Assembly (NCBI GenBank): GCA_934120675.1 | Contig: CAKOUU010000007.1 | Span: 1 to 64,000, forward strand | Source: an uncultured Clostridia bacterium | Lineage (GTDB): Bacteria; Bacillota; Clostridia; TANB77; CAG-508 | Length of the DNA stretch: 64,000 bases | Reading direction: 5' to 3' | Shown here: positions 17,856 through 26,712 of the stretch, piece by piece | Position numbering within the stretch: the first letter of the stretch is position 1 | Layout of the letters: each line of letters opens with the position of its first letter | Translations under genes and position numbers: made by a program | Notes under the pieces: generated by a model | The model's input: only the letters and a program-made list of their open reading frames with translations | What the model was told of the DNA's origin: nothing | Database searches by the model: none

Positions 17856-18857
17856 ATGAACTTTATAGAAACAATAAAAGAAAGAGCAAGACAAGAAATA
17901 AAAACAATAGTACTACCAGAAGCAGAAGACATACGAACACTTAAAGCAACAGAAATAGCACTAAAAGGAAAATATGCAAATATAATTTTAGTAGGAAATG
18001 AAAAAGAAATCAAAGAAAAAGCTGAAGCAAATAATGTAAATATTGAAGGTGCAAAAATAATAGATCCACAAACATCACCAGATTACGAAAAATATGCAAA
18101 TCTATTATATGAATTAAGAAAACACAAAGGCATGACAATAGAACAAGCAAAAGAAATTACTTTAAATCCAGTATATTTTGGAATGCTAATGGTAAAAGAT
18201 GAAGAAACAAAAGCAGATGGATTAGTTTCAGGTGCTGTACATTCAACAGCTGATACATTAAGACCTGCACTTCAAATTTTAAAAACAGTACCAGACACAA
18301 AATTAGTTTCAGCATTTTTTGTTATGGTAGTTCCAGACTGTGAATATGGTTCAAATGGAACATTTATATTTGGAGATTCAGGGTTAAATGCAAATCCAAA
18401 TCCAGAAGAATTATCAGAAATAGCAATATCTTCAAGTAAAAGCTTTAAACAATTAGTTGGTGAAGAGCCAAAAGTTGCGATGCTTTCATATTCAACAATG
18501 GGAAGTGCAAAATCAGAATTAACACAAAAAGTTATTGATGCAACTAAATTATTAAGAGAAAAAGAACCAGAACTAAAAGCAGATGGAGAACTACAATTAG
18601 ATGCGGCTATAATACCAGAAGTTGCAAAATCTAAAGCACCAGATAGTAAAGTTGCTGGAGAAGCTAATGTTTTAATCTTCCCAGATTTAGACGCTGGAAA
18701 TATTGGATATAAATTAGTTCAAAGACTTGCAAAAGCTGAAGCATATGGACCACTATGTCAAGGAATTGCCAAACCTGTAAATGATTTATCAAGAGGATGT
18801 AGTTATCAAGATATAGCAGGTGTTATTGCAATAACGGCTGTTCAAGCACAAAAATAA
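17856..18857 (+). CDS. pta: Phosphate acetyltransferase
   Basis: This 333-residue enzyme converts acetyl-CoA and phosphate to acetyl phosphate and CoA, the first step of the acetate-forming energy pathway. It matches the short PTA_PTB form across its length: IVLPEAEDIRTLKA, DGLVSGAVHSTADTLRPALQ, FGDSGLNANP, MLSYSTMGSAKSE and NVLIFPDLDAGNIGYKLVQR. The N-terminal regulatory DRTGG domain of long Pta proteins is absent, as usual in clostridia. AAAGGA precedes the ATG; a short upstream GTG extension is rejected. It is 21 bases from ackA, forming a pta-ackA operon. Confidence 0.96.
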   Translation: MNFIETIKERARQEIKTIVLPEAEDIRTLKATEIALKGKYANIILVGNEKEIKEKAEANNVNIEGAKIIDPQTSPDYEKYANLLYELRKHKGMTIEQAKEITLNPVYFGMLMVKDEETKADGLVSGAVHSTADTLRPALQILKTVPDTKLVSAFFVMVVPDCEYGSNGTFIFGDSGLNANPNPEELSEIAISSSKSFKQLVGEEPKVAMLSYSTMGSAKSELTQKVIDATKLLREKEPELKADGELQLDAAIIPEVAKSKAPDSKVAGEANVLIFPDLDAGNIGYKLVQRLAKAEAYGPLCQGIAKPVNDLSRGCSYQDIAGVIAITAVQAQK

Positions 18858-18878
18858 TAAAATTAAAGGAGGTCTTCT

Positions 18879-20078
18879 ATGAAAATATTAGTTTTAAATT
18901 CAGGAAGTTCATCATTAAAATATCAAGTAATTGATATGGACACAGAAGAAATGTTAGTAAAAGGATATTTTGAAAGAATAGGACAACAAAATTCATTTTT
19001 AACACATAAAGTAAATGGCTTAAAACACAAATTTGAAAAACATGTTGAAAATCATGAACAAGCTTTAGAATTTGTCTTTAATAGATTAACAAATGACCAT
19101 TATGGTGTTATTAAAACTTTAGATGAGTTAGGCGGAATTGGACATAGAGTTGTTCAAGGTGGAGAAAAATATTCTCAACCAGTTCTTATCACAGATGATG
19201 TTATTGAAGAAATAAAAAAATGTAGTGACTTAGCTCCACTACATAATCCAGCAGCTATTTTAGGAATAAATGCATGTAAAAAAATAGCTCCAAATATTCC
19301 AATGGTTGCAGTATTTGATACGGCATTTCATCAGTCAATTCCGAAGAAAAGATATATTTATCCAATACCATATGAATATTATAAGAAATATGGAATTAGA
19401 AAATATGGAGCCCATGGAACATCACATGAATATGTTGCATATAGAGTTGCAGAAATAATGGGAAAAGATATTAAAGATTTGAAAATAGTAAATTGCCATT
19501 TAGGACAAGGTGCAAGTGTATGCGCAATTCAAAATGGAAAATCTGTTGAAACAAGTATGGGACTTACGCCACTTGGTGGAATACCAATGGGAACAAGAAG
19601 TGGAGATTTAGATCCATCAGTTGTGACTTATATAATGAAAAAAGAAAATCTTACACCACAAGAAATGGAAGATATATTAAATAAAAAATCTGGAGTTTAT
19701 GGTGCATCTAGAGGTGTATCTGTTGATTTTAGAGATATAGAAATAGAAGCTCAAGCAGGTGGAACACATGCTCAATTGGCTTTAGATATATATCATTATT
19801 TAACAGCATCATATGTAGCAAAATGTGCAGTTGCTATGGGTGGAATTGATGTGCTTACATTTACAGCTGGTGTTGGAGAAAAAGGCCCATTATCTAGAAA
19901 AGCAATTTGTGAGCAATTAGAATTTTTTGGAGTAAAAATTGATGATGAAAAAAATAAAATAAGAGGCGAAGAAGTTGAAATATCAGCAGAAGACTCAAAG
20001 GTAAAAGTCTATGTTGTTCCAACAAATGAAGAATTAATGATAGCAAGAGAGACAAAAAACATAGTATATAAAAATTAG
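18879..20078 (+). CDS. ackA: Acetate kinase, first copy
   Basis: This 399-residue kinase makes ATP and acetate from acetyl phosphate. Family motifs are LNSGSSSLKYQ, VVQGGEKYS, LAPLHNPAAI, VFDTAFHQS, HGTSHEYVAYR (catalytic His), GMGxRSGD-type MGTRSGDLDPS (substrate Arg) and FTAGVGEKGPLSR. The usual RYGFHGTSH reads KYGAHGTSH here, and GIGEN reads GVGEK, so this copy departs from consensus at two normally conserved places. AAAGGAGGT lies upstream. A REP-like repeat overlaps its stop codon and separates it from a second copy. Confidence 0.95.
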   Translation: MKILVLNSGSSSLKYQVIDMDTEEMLVKGYFERIGQQNSFLTHKVNGLKHKFEKHVENHEQALEFVFNRLTNDHYGVIKTLDELGGIGHRVVQGGEKYSQPVLITDDVIEEIKKCSDLAPLHNPAAILGINACKKIAPNIPMVAVFDTAFHQSIPKKRYIYPIPYEYYKKYGIRKYGAHGTSHEYVAYRVAEIMGKDIKDLKIVNCHLGQGASVCAIQNGKSVETSMGLTPLGGIPMGTRSGDLDPSVVTYIMKKENLTPQEMEDILNKKSGVYGASRGVSVDFRDIEIEAQAGGTHAQLALDIYHYLTASYVAKCAVAMGGIDVLTFTAGVGEKGPLSRKAICEQLEFFGVKIDDEKNKIRGEEVEISAEDSKVKVYVVPTNEELMIARETKNIVYKN

Positions 20079-20196
20079 GGATTTGGGGACGGGTCTCCAA
20101 TCCCGAAAAAAAACAAAAAAAATCGGGATTGGAGACCCGTCCCCCAATCCCTAAAAAAATAAAAAAATTGGGATTGGAGACCCGTCTCCCAATCCC
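20076..20196. repeat. Three REP-like GGGATTGGAGACCCGTC hairpins between the ackA copies
   Basis: Three 27-base units (20078-20104, 20125-20151, 20170-20196) are each nearly self-palindromic. Units one and two are in opposite orientation with one mismatch, so together they also form a 31-bp long-stem hairpin; unit three repeats the orientation of unit two. They are GC-rich in an AT-rich genome and joined by A-rich linkers. Unit one begins inside the TAG stop of the first ackA. Their form suggests REP elements; a role as intra-operon stabiliser or attenuator is also possible. Confidence 0.9.
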
Positions 20197-20218
20197 TAAA
20201 AAGAAAGTGAGTATAAAA

Positions 20219-21409
20219 ATGAAAATATTAGTATTAAATTGTGGTAGTTCATCACTAAAATATCAATTAATTAACATGGAGACAGAAGAAGTAATGGCTT
20301 CTGGAAAATATGAAAGAATAGGAGAAGCAGAAGCATTTATAACACATAAAGTAAATGGACAAAAAATAGAAATAAAAAATCCAGCATATAATCATTCAGA
20401 GGCAATAGATTTCACATTAAAACAATTTACAAATCCAGAATATAAAGTAATAGATAGCTTAGATGAGATAAATGCGATTGGACATAGATTGGTTCATGGT
20501 GGAGAAAAAATTGCAGAATCAGTTGTAATTGATGATAATGTTGTAAAAGTTTTAGAAGAATATACAGATTTAGCACCTTTACATAACCCAGCTTGTATAT
20601 TAGGAATAAAGGCATGTCAAGAAGTTATGCCTGGAAAACCAATGGTAGGTGTATTCGATACAGCATTCCATCAAACAATGCCAAAAGATAAATTTATTTA
20701 TCCAATACCATATGAATATTACAAGAAATATGGAGTAAGAAAATATGGATTCCATGGAACATCACATATGTTTGTATCACAAAGACTTGCTGAAATTGAA
20801 AATAAATCATTAGAAGGTACAAAAATTGTAACATGTCATTTAGGACAGGGTTCAAGTATATGTGCTATAAAAGACGGAAAATCAGTAGATACAAGTATGG
20901 GATTAACACCACTTGGTGGACTTCCAATGGTTACAAGAAGTGGAGATTTAGATCCATCTGTTGTAACATATATAATGAAAAAAGAAAATTTAACACCTGC
21001 ACAAATGGAAGACTTACTAAATAAAAAATCAGGACTTTCTGGTATGTCAAACTTAGTTCCTGATTTCAGAGAAATAGAACTTGCTTCAAATGAAGGACAA
21101 CCAGATGCTAAAATAGCAGTTGAAAACTTCAACTATACAATTGCAAGTTATGTTGCAAAATATGCTGTTGCAATGAATGGTGTTGATTACATTATATTTA
21201 CAGGTGGAATTGGTGAAAATCAAATCAATATTCGTAAAGGAATTTGTGAAAAATTAGAATTTATGGGTGTTAAATTAGATGTTGACGCTAATAATATGAG
21301 AGGGGAAGAAAAAGTTATTTCTACTCCAGATTCTAAAATTAAAGTTTATGTTATTCCTACAAATGAGGAATTAATGATAGCTAAAGAAACTTTGAGATTA
21401 GTAAAATAA
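20219..21409 (+). CDS. ackA: Acetate kinase, second copy
   Basis: This 396-residue paralogue lies directly downstream of the first copy and keeps the motifs: LNCGSSSLKYQ, VHGGEKIAE, LAPLHNPACI, VFDTAFHQT, KYGFHGTSHMFV (catalytic His), TRSGDLDPS (Arg) and FTGGIGENQINIRK. In the central loop it differs from its neighbour (SGLSGMSNLVPDFREIE), and MGTRSGD reads MVTRSGD. The two copies look clearly similar over their whole length but not identical, so the duplication is old or the copies came separately. The start is MKILVLNC; a 30-codon extension through the REP units is rejected. The Shine-Dalgarno is weak. A terminator ends the operon. Confidence 0.93.
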   Translation: MKILVLNCGSSSLKYQLINMETEEVMASGKYERIGEAEAFITHKVNGQKIEIKNPAYNHSEAIDFTLKQFTNPEYKVIDSLDEINAIGHRLVHGGEKIAESVVIDDNVVKVLEEYTDLAPLHNPACILGIKACQEVMPGKPMVGVFDTAFHQTMPKDKFIYPIPYEYYKKYGVRKYGFHGTSHMFVSQRLAEIENKSLEGTKIVTCHLGQGSSICAIKDGKSVDTSMGLTPLGGLPMVTRSGDLDPSVVTYIMKKENLTPAQMEDLLNKKSGLSGMSNLVPDFREIELASNEGQPDAKIAVENFNYTIASYVAKYAVAMNGVDYIIFTGGIGENQINIRKGICEKLEFMGVKLDVDANNMRGEEKVISTPDSKIKVYVIPTNEELMIAKETLRLVK

Positions 21410-21413
21410 AAAC

Positions 21414-21452
21414 AAAAACAAGTGCTAGTAATAAAATAGTACTTGTTTTTTT
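21414..21452 (+). terminator. Rho-independent terminator of the pta-ackA-ackA operon
   Basis: Fourteen-base arms (AAAAACAAGTGCTA and TAGTACTTGTTTTT, one G:T pair) and a T run follow the second ackA. Confidence 0.88.
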
Positions 21453-21464
21453 GACTAAAACTAC

Positions 21465-21630
21465 TATCCTGTGTTACAGATCAGAGAGGAAAATCCTTGA
21501 AATACCTGTGAATGATATTTTGAATATATTTCGAATGTAACTAAAATAGTGTTACAAATTCTTAGGTAAATGCTCTAAAGGGTCCTGCCTTCGGGTATTG
21601 TTAGAGTATTTACAACTGTAACTATCCTGT
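21465..21630 (+). mobile_element. 150-bp palindromic insertion-like element with 8-bp direct repeats
   Basis: The element spans 21473-21622, begins GTTACAG and ends CTGTAAC, and is flanked on both sides by TATCCTGT (21465-21472 and 21623-21630), like a target-site duplication. Inside are two sub-units, each closed by GTTACA/TGTAAC: 21473-21541 and 21551-21622. The first holds the block GGAAAATCC-T-TGAAATACCTGTGAAT. The second holds a 13-bp hairpin GTAAATGCTCTAA/TTAGAGTATTTAC capped by CCTGCCTTCGGG. A shorter relative occurs at 60392-60466. No coding capacity. It lies about 120 bases before the polysaccharide operon. Confidence 0.7.
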
Positions 21631-21739
21631 AACAAAAATTGTCTTATTTTGTTAAAAGGTATTGATTAATATATAAAAAAAGTATAAAATACAAAGGACA
21701 TCAAAAAAATGTCAAAATTATTTTAAAGGGGAAATAAAA

Positions 21740-22858
21740 ATGATAGATTTTAATGTACCACCATATGTAGGTAAAGAAAAAGAATATATAAGTAAAGCAA
21801 TAGACAATAAGAAAATATGTGGAGATGGAGAATTTACAAAAAAATGTAATAAATGGTTAGAAGACAAAACAAAATCACATGTACTACTTACAACATCTTG
21901 TAGCAGTTCATTAGATATGTCAGCAATATTAGCAAATATACAACCAGGTGATGAAGTAATAATGCCAGCATTTACATTTGTATCAACAGCAGATGCATTT
22001 GTATTAAGAGGAGCCAAAATAGTATTTGTAGACATTAGACCAGATACAATGAATATTGACGAAAAATTAATAGAAGAAGCTATCACAGAAAAAACAAAAG
22101 CGATAGTACCAGTACACTATGCAGGAGTAGCTTGTGAAATGGATACAATTATGGATATTGCTAAAAGACATAACTTATTAGTAATAGAAGATGCAGCACA
22201 AGGGGTTATGAGTGAATATAAAGGAAAAGCACTTGGAACAATTGGAGATTATGGATGTTATAGTTTTCATGAAACTAAAAATTACAGCATGGGTGAAGGC
22301 GGAGCATTAGTTATTAAAGACTATGATAATTATGAAAGAGCTGAAATAGTTAGAGAAAAAGGAACAGACCGTAGTAGATTTTTCAGAGGACAAGTTGATA
22401 AATATACATGGGTAGAAGCAGGTTCTTCATTTTTACCAAGTGATATAAATGCAGCATATTTATATGCACAATTAGAGATGGCTGATGAAATAAATAATAA
22501 TAGATTACATAGCTGGAATTTATATTATGAAAATTTAAAAGATGTTAAAGAAATAGAACTTCCTTATATACCAAAAGAATGTAAACATAATGCTCATATG
22601 TTTTATATTAAAACAAAAGATATGGAAGAAAGAACTGAATTAATAAAATTCTTAAAAGAAAATGGAATTGCATCAGTATTTCACTATATTCCATTACATA
22701 CAGCTCCAGCTGGAATAAAATATGGAAGATTTAATGGAGAAGATAAATATACTACAAAAGAAAGTGAAAGATTATTAAGACTTCCAATGTATTATGGACT
22801 AAAAGAAGAAGATGTATTAAAAGTTTGTGCAAAAATAAAAGAATTCTATAATAAATAA
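21740..22858 (+). CDS. dTDP-4-amino-4,6-dideoxygalactose transaminase, WecE/RffA-like
   Basis: This 372-residue PLP enzyme of the DegT/DnrJ/EryC1 family would convert dTDP-4-keto-6-deoxyglucose to the 4-amino sugar using glutamate. It matches WecE/RffA unusually closely throughout: NVPPYVGKE, CGDGEFTKKC, PGDEVIMPAFTFVSTADAFV, VHYAGVACEMDTIM, EDAAQGVMS, the PLP lysine in SFHETKNYSMGEGG, FFRGQVDKYTW, and TTKESERLLRLP. AAAGGGG lies upstream. Its substrate can be supplied by RfbA and RfbB at the far end of the locus. It is first in an operon of at least seven genes. The exact sugar stereochemistry is an inference from similarity. Confidence 0.92.
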   Translation: MIDFNVPPYVGKEKEYISKAIDNKKICGDGEFTKKCNKWLEDKTKSHVLLTTSCSSSLDMSAILANIQPGDEVIMPAFTFVSTADAFVLRGAKIVFVDIRPDTMNIDEKLIEEAITEKTKAIVPVHYAGVACEMDTIMDIAKRHNLLVIEDAAQGVMSEYKGKALGTIGDYGCYSFHETKNYSMGEGGALVIKDYDNYERAEIVREKGTDRSRFFRGQVDKYTWVEAGSSFLPSDINAAYLYAQLEMADEINNNRLHSWNLYYENLKDVKEIELPYIPKECKHNAHMFYIKTKDMEERTELIKFLKENGIASVFHYIPLHTAPAGIKYGRFNGEDKYTTKESERLLRLPMYYGLKEEDVLKVCAKIKEFYNK

Positions 22859-22886
22859 TCTTATAAAATAAGGGGAAAATAAAATA

Positions 22887-23996
22887 ATGAAAGAAAAATT
22901 AGTAATAATTGGAGCAAATGATTTTCAAAATCAGTTAATTTTAAAAGCAAAATCATTAGGATATGAAACGCATGTATTTGCTTGGCAAGATGGTTCAATA
23001 GGAGAAAGGACAGCAGATTACTTTTATCCAATTAGTATAGTAGAAAAAGAACAAATATTAGAAAAATGTAAAGAAATAAAGCCAGTTGGAGTATGCTCTA
23101 TAGCATCAGATTTAGCTACAATTACTGTGAATTATGTAGCTGAAAACTTAGGTCTTCCAAGTAATCCAACATCAATAACATTACAATGTACAAATAAATT
23201 TGAAATGCGTAAAAAAATGAAAGAAAATGGAGTAAAAACACCAGCATTTATAAAAGTAAATGACAATCCAGAAACTTGGAAAACAGAGGAAATGAAATTC
23301 CCTGTTATAGTAAAGCCAACTGACAGATCAGGAAGCAGGGGAATTACAAAAGTATATAATAAAGATGAATTAGAAAAAGCAGTTAAATATGCAACAAAAG
23401 ATTCTTTTGAAAAAAGTGCAATTATAGAAGAATACATAGATGGAAATGAATATAGTTGTGAATGTATTACATCTAATGGAAAACATCATTTCTTAGCATT
23501 TACTAAAAAATATACGACAGGTGCTCCAAACTTTATAGAAACAGGGCATTGCGAACCATCAGATATAAAAGAAGAATATCAAGAACAAATAAAAGAAAAT
23601 ATATTTAAAGCATTAACAGCTTTAGGAATACAAAATAGTGCAAGCCATACAGAATTTAAAATAAATGAAGATGGGGAATTTGGCATTATAGAAATTGGAG
23701 CTAGAATGGGTGGAGACTGCATTGGTTCTGATTTAGTTCAAATATCTACAGGATATGATTTTATAAAAATGGTAATAGATGTAGCTTGTGGTAAAGAACC
23801 AGACTTTACTAAAATAGTTAAGCCCCAAAAAGCACATATTAAATTTATATTTAACGAAAAAGATTTAGAAAAAATGAATAAGTTTAAAGAAGAACATCCT
23901 GAAAGAATATATAGAATAAGTGAAATGGAACTTGAAAATCTAGGCAAAACAGTAGATAGTTCAAGTAGAATTGGATATTATATATATACTGAATAA
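22887..23996 (+). CDS. ATP-grasp carboxylate-amine ligase
   Basis: This 369-residue protein has the three-part ATP-grasp fold: an N-terminal pre-ATP domain (LVIIGANDFQNQLILKAKSLG), a central lid (KFPVIVKPTDRSGSRGITKV, then IIEEYIDGNEYSCE), and a C-terminal metal site (FGIIEIGARMGGD). Family members join a carboxylate to an amine through an acyl phosphate. Next to a sugar 4-aminotransferase, it may attach an amino acid to the 4-amino sugar; this is an inference. AAGGGG precedes the start, and the gene is 28 bases behind the transaminase. Confidence 0.85.
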   Translation: MKEKLVIIGANDFQNQLILKAKSLGYETHVFAWQDGSIGERTADYFYPISIVEKEQILEKCKEIKPVGVCSIASDLATITVNYVAENLGLPSNPTSITLQCTNKFEMRKKMKENGVKTPAFIKVNDNPETWKTEEMKFPVIVKPTDRSGSRGITKVYNKDELEKAVKYATKDSFEKSAIIEEYIDGNEYSCECITSNGKHHFLAFTKKYTTGAPNFIETGHCEPSDIKEEYQEQIKENIFKALTALGIQNSASHTEFKINEDGEFGIIEIGARMGGDCIGSDLVQISTGYDFIKMVIDVACGKEPDFTKIVKPQKAHIKFIFNEKDLEKMNKFKEEHPERIYRISEMELENLGKTVDSSSRIGYYIYTE

Positions 23997-24017
23997 TAAT
24001 GTATAGGAGAAATCAGA

Positions 24018-25010
24018 ATGGAAAAGAAAAAAATAATAGTTTTAGGTTCAGCTGGAAATTTAGGAATGTATTTTATGGATCATTTAATGAAAAATTTGGA
24101 TACAGAAAAATATGAAATGATTGCAACAGGGACAAAGGATGAATATCCATTTGAATTTTATAATGGTAAATATGTTAAATTAGATATTACAAATGTTGAA
24201 AATTTTGAAAATTTGCCAAAAGAAAATGTACATGCAATTGTTGATTTTGCAGGAGTTTTACCAGCATATTTATCAAAGGATGATCCAAATAAATATATTG
24301 ATGTTAATATAAAAGGAACTCTAAATGTATTGGAATATGCAAGAAAAGTAAAAGCTGATAGAATTATATATACACAAACATGGGCAGATTTAAATGGATA
24401 TTTAAAAGAAAAGAAACCTTTAAAACCAGATTTGTTAAGAAAACCAATACATACAGGGGACCATGCGATTTATACTGTTACAAAATGTGCAGCCGTAGAA
24501 TTAATTGAATGTTATCATCAAATGTATGAAATTAAGAATTTTATATTTAGATTACCTAACATATATATGTATTCGCCAGAAATGTATTATTATGTTGATG
24601 GAGAAAAGAAATATATATCTTATAGATATATGATTCAAAGAGCAATAAATGGACAAGATATAGAATTATGGGGAAATCCAAATTTAGGCAAAGATGTTAT
24701 ATATGTAAAAGACTTGTGTCAAATGATTTTTAAATCATTATTTGTTGATAGAGATACAGGAACATATAATGCAGGAACAGGAATAAAAACATCTATGAGA
24801 GAACAAATAGAAGGAATGATTGAAGTATTCTCATCAAAAGAAAATCCTTCAAAAATCATAGAATGCCCAGAGAAAAAAGACTGTGATGATTTTGTAATGG
24901 ATATAACAAATATTAAAGAAGAATTAGGATATGAACCACAATATAATTATATTGAGTACTTAAAAGATTACAAAAAAGAGATGGAATTACATAGATTTAC
25001 TAAGAAATAA
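24018..25010 (+). CDS. NAD-dependent epimerase/dehydratase, extended SDR
   Basis: This 330-residue Rossmann enzyme begins with IIVLGSAGNLGMYFMDHL, a GxxGxxG nucleotide site (GSAGNLG). DFAGVLPAYL and later strands fit an extended SDR. The usual YxxxK appears as YTVTK at HAIYTVTKCAAVE. It would change a nucleotide sugar (epimerisation, dehydration or reduction), probably the precursor handled by the transaminase or ligase beside it. AGGAG precedes the ATG and it sits 21 bases after the ligase gene. Substrate is unknown. Confidence 0.85.
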   Translation: MEKKKIIVLGSAGNLGMYFMDHLMKNLDTEKYEMIATGTKDEYPFEFYNGKYVKLDITNVENFENLPKENVHAIVDFAGVLPAYLSKDDPNKYIDVNIKGTLNVLEYARKVKADRIIYTQTWADLNGYLKEKKPLKPDLLRKPIHTGDHAIYTVTKCAAVELIECYHQMYEIKNFIFRLPNIYMYSPEMYYYVDGEKKYISYRYMIQRAINGQDIELWGNPNLGKDVIYVKDLCQMIFKSLFVDRDTGTYNAGTGIKTSMREQIEGMIEVFSSKENPSKIIECPEKKDCDDFVMDITNIKEELGYEPQYNYIEYLKDYKKEMELHRFTKK

Positions 25011-25021
25011 AGGGGACTAAA

Positions 25022-25975
25022 ATGGAAGAAAATAAAAAAATAAGTTTTTTAATACCATGTTATGGAAGCGAAAAAACAGTTGGAATTGTTATAAAGGAAA
25101 TAGATGAAACTGTTAGTAAAAATGACAAATATGATTATGAAATAATTGCAATAAATGATCATTCACCAGATAATGTATGGAATGTATTAAAAGAAATTGC
25201 ACAAACGAATAAAAAAGTAAAACTTATAAATTTAGCAAAAAATATGAATAGACCAGGAGCTTTAATGGCAGGAATGTCAAAAGTAACAGGTGACTATATT
25301 GTTTTAATGGATGATGATGGACAATGTCCAATGGAAAATTTATGGGAATTAATAAAACCACTAGAAAAAGGACATGATGTAGCAATTGCAAAATATCCAT
25401 CATATAAACAAAGCCTATTTAAAAGCTTTGGAACAATAGTAAATAGAAAAATGACAGAAATTATAATGGATAAACCAAAAGACATGGCTTTTACAAATTT
25501 TTCAGCAATGAAAAGATATATTGTTGAAGAAATTACAAAATACAAAAATCCATATCCATATTTAACAGGACTTTTATTAAGAACAACAAGTGATATAGTA
25601 AACGTTCAAATGGAAGAAAGAGAAAGAATAACAGGAAGTACAAATTTCACATTCAAAAAAATGTTAAATTTATGGATAAATGGTTTCACAGCATTTTCAA
25701 TAAAACCATTAAGAATATCAACTATAATTGGATTTATAACAGCAGCTATAGGATTTATTTATGGAATTTATGTTATTATACATAAATTATTTATACATAC
25801 ATCAATAGTACAAGGATATAGTTCTACAATGGCTGTAATACTATTTATTGGTGGAATTATTATGATGATGCTTGGAATGATAGGGGAATACATAGGAAGA
25901 ATATACATAAGTATAAATAATTCTCCTCAATATGTAATAAAAGAAACTGTCAATTTTACAAAAGTTGAAAAATAA
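25022..25975 (+). CDS. GT2 glycosyltransferase, ArnC/DPM-like (undecaprenyl-phosphate sugar synthase)
   Basis: This 317-residue protein has a GT2 domain (residues 1-230: SFLIPCYGSEKTVGIVIKEI, NDHSPDNVW, VLMDDDGQCP) and two C-terminal membrane helices (about 235-258 and 268-292, ending MLGMIGEYIGRIYI). This is the architecture of ArnC, GtrB and dolichyl-phosphate mannose synthase. It should load a sugar from a nucleotide donor onto undecaprenyl phosphate at the inner face. It lies just ahead of a small flippase pair and a large membrane transferase, matching the Arn arrangement. GGGG lies before the ATG. Confidence 0.9.
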   Translation: MEENKKISFLIPCYGSEKTVGIVIKEIDETVSKNDKYDYEIIAINDHSPDNVWNVLKEIAQTNKKVKLINLAKNMNRPGALMAGMSKVTGDYIVLMDDDGQCPMENLWELIKPLEKGHDVAIAKYPSYKQSLFKSFGTIVNRKMTEIIMDKPKDMAFTNFSAMKRYIVEEITKYKNPYPYLTGLLLRTTSDIVNVQMEERERITGSTNFTFKKMLNLWINGFTAFSIKPLRISTIIGFITAAIGFIYGIYVIIHKLFIHTSIVQGYSSTMAVILFIGGIIMMMLGMIGEYIGRIYISINNSPQYVIKETVNFTKVEK

Positions 25976-26020
25976 TTACAATCTTTATTATTTCAAATTT
26001 AGGAAGGAATTAAATTTAAA

Positions 26021-26362
26021 ATGAAAAAAATAAATAAATATATCTATTTGCATTTACTAATATTTTTCTTTTCGTTTTGTGGAGTATTTTCTAAGTTAGC
26101 AGCAAGTTATGACTTTTTGTCATTACAATTTTGCTTATTTTATGGAATATCTATACTAATATTAGGAATATATGCAATATTATGGCAACAAATATTAAAA
26201 AAATTCTCACTTACAACAGCATTTTTTAATAAAGCTGTAACAATTATATGGGGAATGTTATGGGGAGTATTATTTTTTAAAGAAGTAATAACATGGAATA
26301 TGATAATTGGAACTATAGTAGTTTTAATAGGCATTGGATTGGTGGTGAGTGATTATGAATAA
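26021..26362 (+). CDS. Small EamA/SMR-type transporter, ArnE-like flippase subunit
   Basis: This 113-residue protein has four membrane segments (about 8-28, 35-57, 67-85, 88-108) typical of SMR/EamA proteins. The end of helix three and helix four (WGMLWGVLFFKEVITW, MIIGTIVVLIGIGLVV) resemble ArnE/ArnF. ArnE and ArnF act as a heterodimer that flips undecaprenyl-phosphate-aminoarabinose. Its 3' end overlaps the next gene of the same class by eight bases, consistent with coupled translation of a heterodimer. AGGAAGGA precedes the start. Confidence 0.85.
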   Translation: MKKINKYIYLHLLIFFFSFCGVFSKLAASYDFLSLQFCLFYGISILILGIYAILWQQILKKFSLTTAFFNKAVTIIWGMLWGVLFFKEVITWNMIIGTIVVLIGIGLVVSDYE

Positions 26363-26699
26363 AGTTCTAATATTTTCCGGAATATATATTTTAGGAGTAA
26401 TCATATCAGCATTTGCACAAATATTATTAAAAAAATCAGCAGATGTAGAAAGGGAAAGTAAATTAAAAGAATACTTAAACTTTAAAACAATATTTGCATA
26501 TGGAATATTTTTTGGTGCAACATTATGCTCAGTATTTGCATATAAATATGTACCATTATCTATGGGACCAATTTTAGGAACTACAGAGTACGTTTTTGTT
26601 GCATTACTTAGTTATTTACTATTAAAAGAAAAAATAAGTAAGAAAAAATTAATAGGACTAATAGTGATAATATTTGGAGTTTTAATATTTTCAATATAA
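26355..26699 (+). CDS. Small EamA/SMR-type transporter, ArnF-like flippase subunit
   Basis: This 114-residue, four-helix partner of the preceding gene contains AFAQILLKKSADVERES after helix one, FAYKYVPLSMGPILGTTEYVF and the final LIGLIVIIFGVLIFSI. The ATG at 26355 has GGTGAG inside the upstream gene; an alternative GTG lies six bases earlier. Together the two small proteins probably form one flippase that brings the lipid-linked sugar from the GT2 to the outer face. Confidence 0.82.
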   Translation: MNKVLIFSGIYILGVIISAFAQILLKKSADVERESKLKEYLNFKTIFAYGIFFGATLCSVFAYKYVPLSMGPILGTTEYVFVALLSYLLLKEKISKKKLIGLIVIIFGVLIFSI

Positions 26700-26712
26700 A
26701 GGGGAATAAACA

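Noticed and set aside
20129..20218. N-terminal extension of the second acetate kinase through the REP units
   Set aside because: The extra residues are translations of the repeat (ETRPPIPKK twice), and acetate kinases start at MKILVLN.
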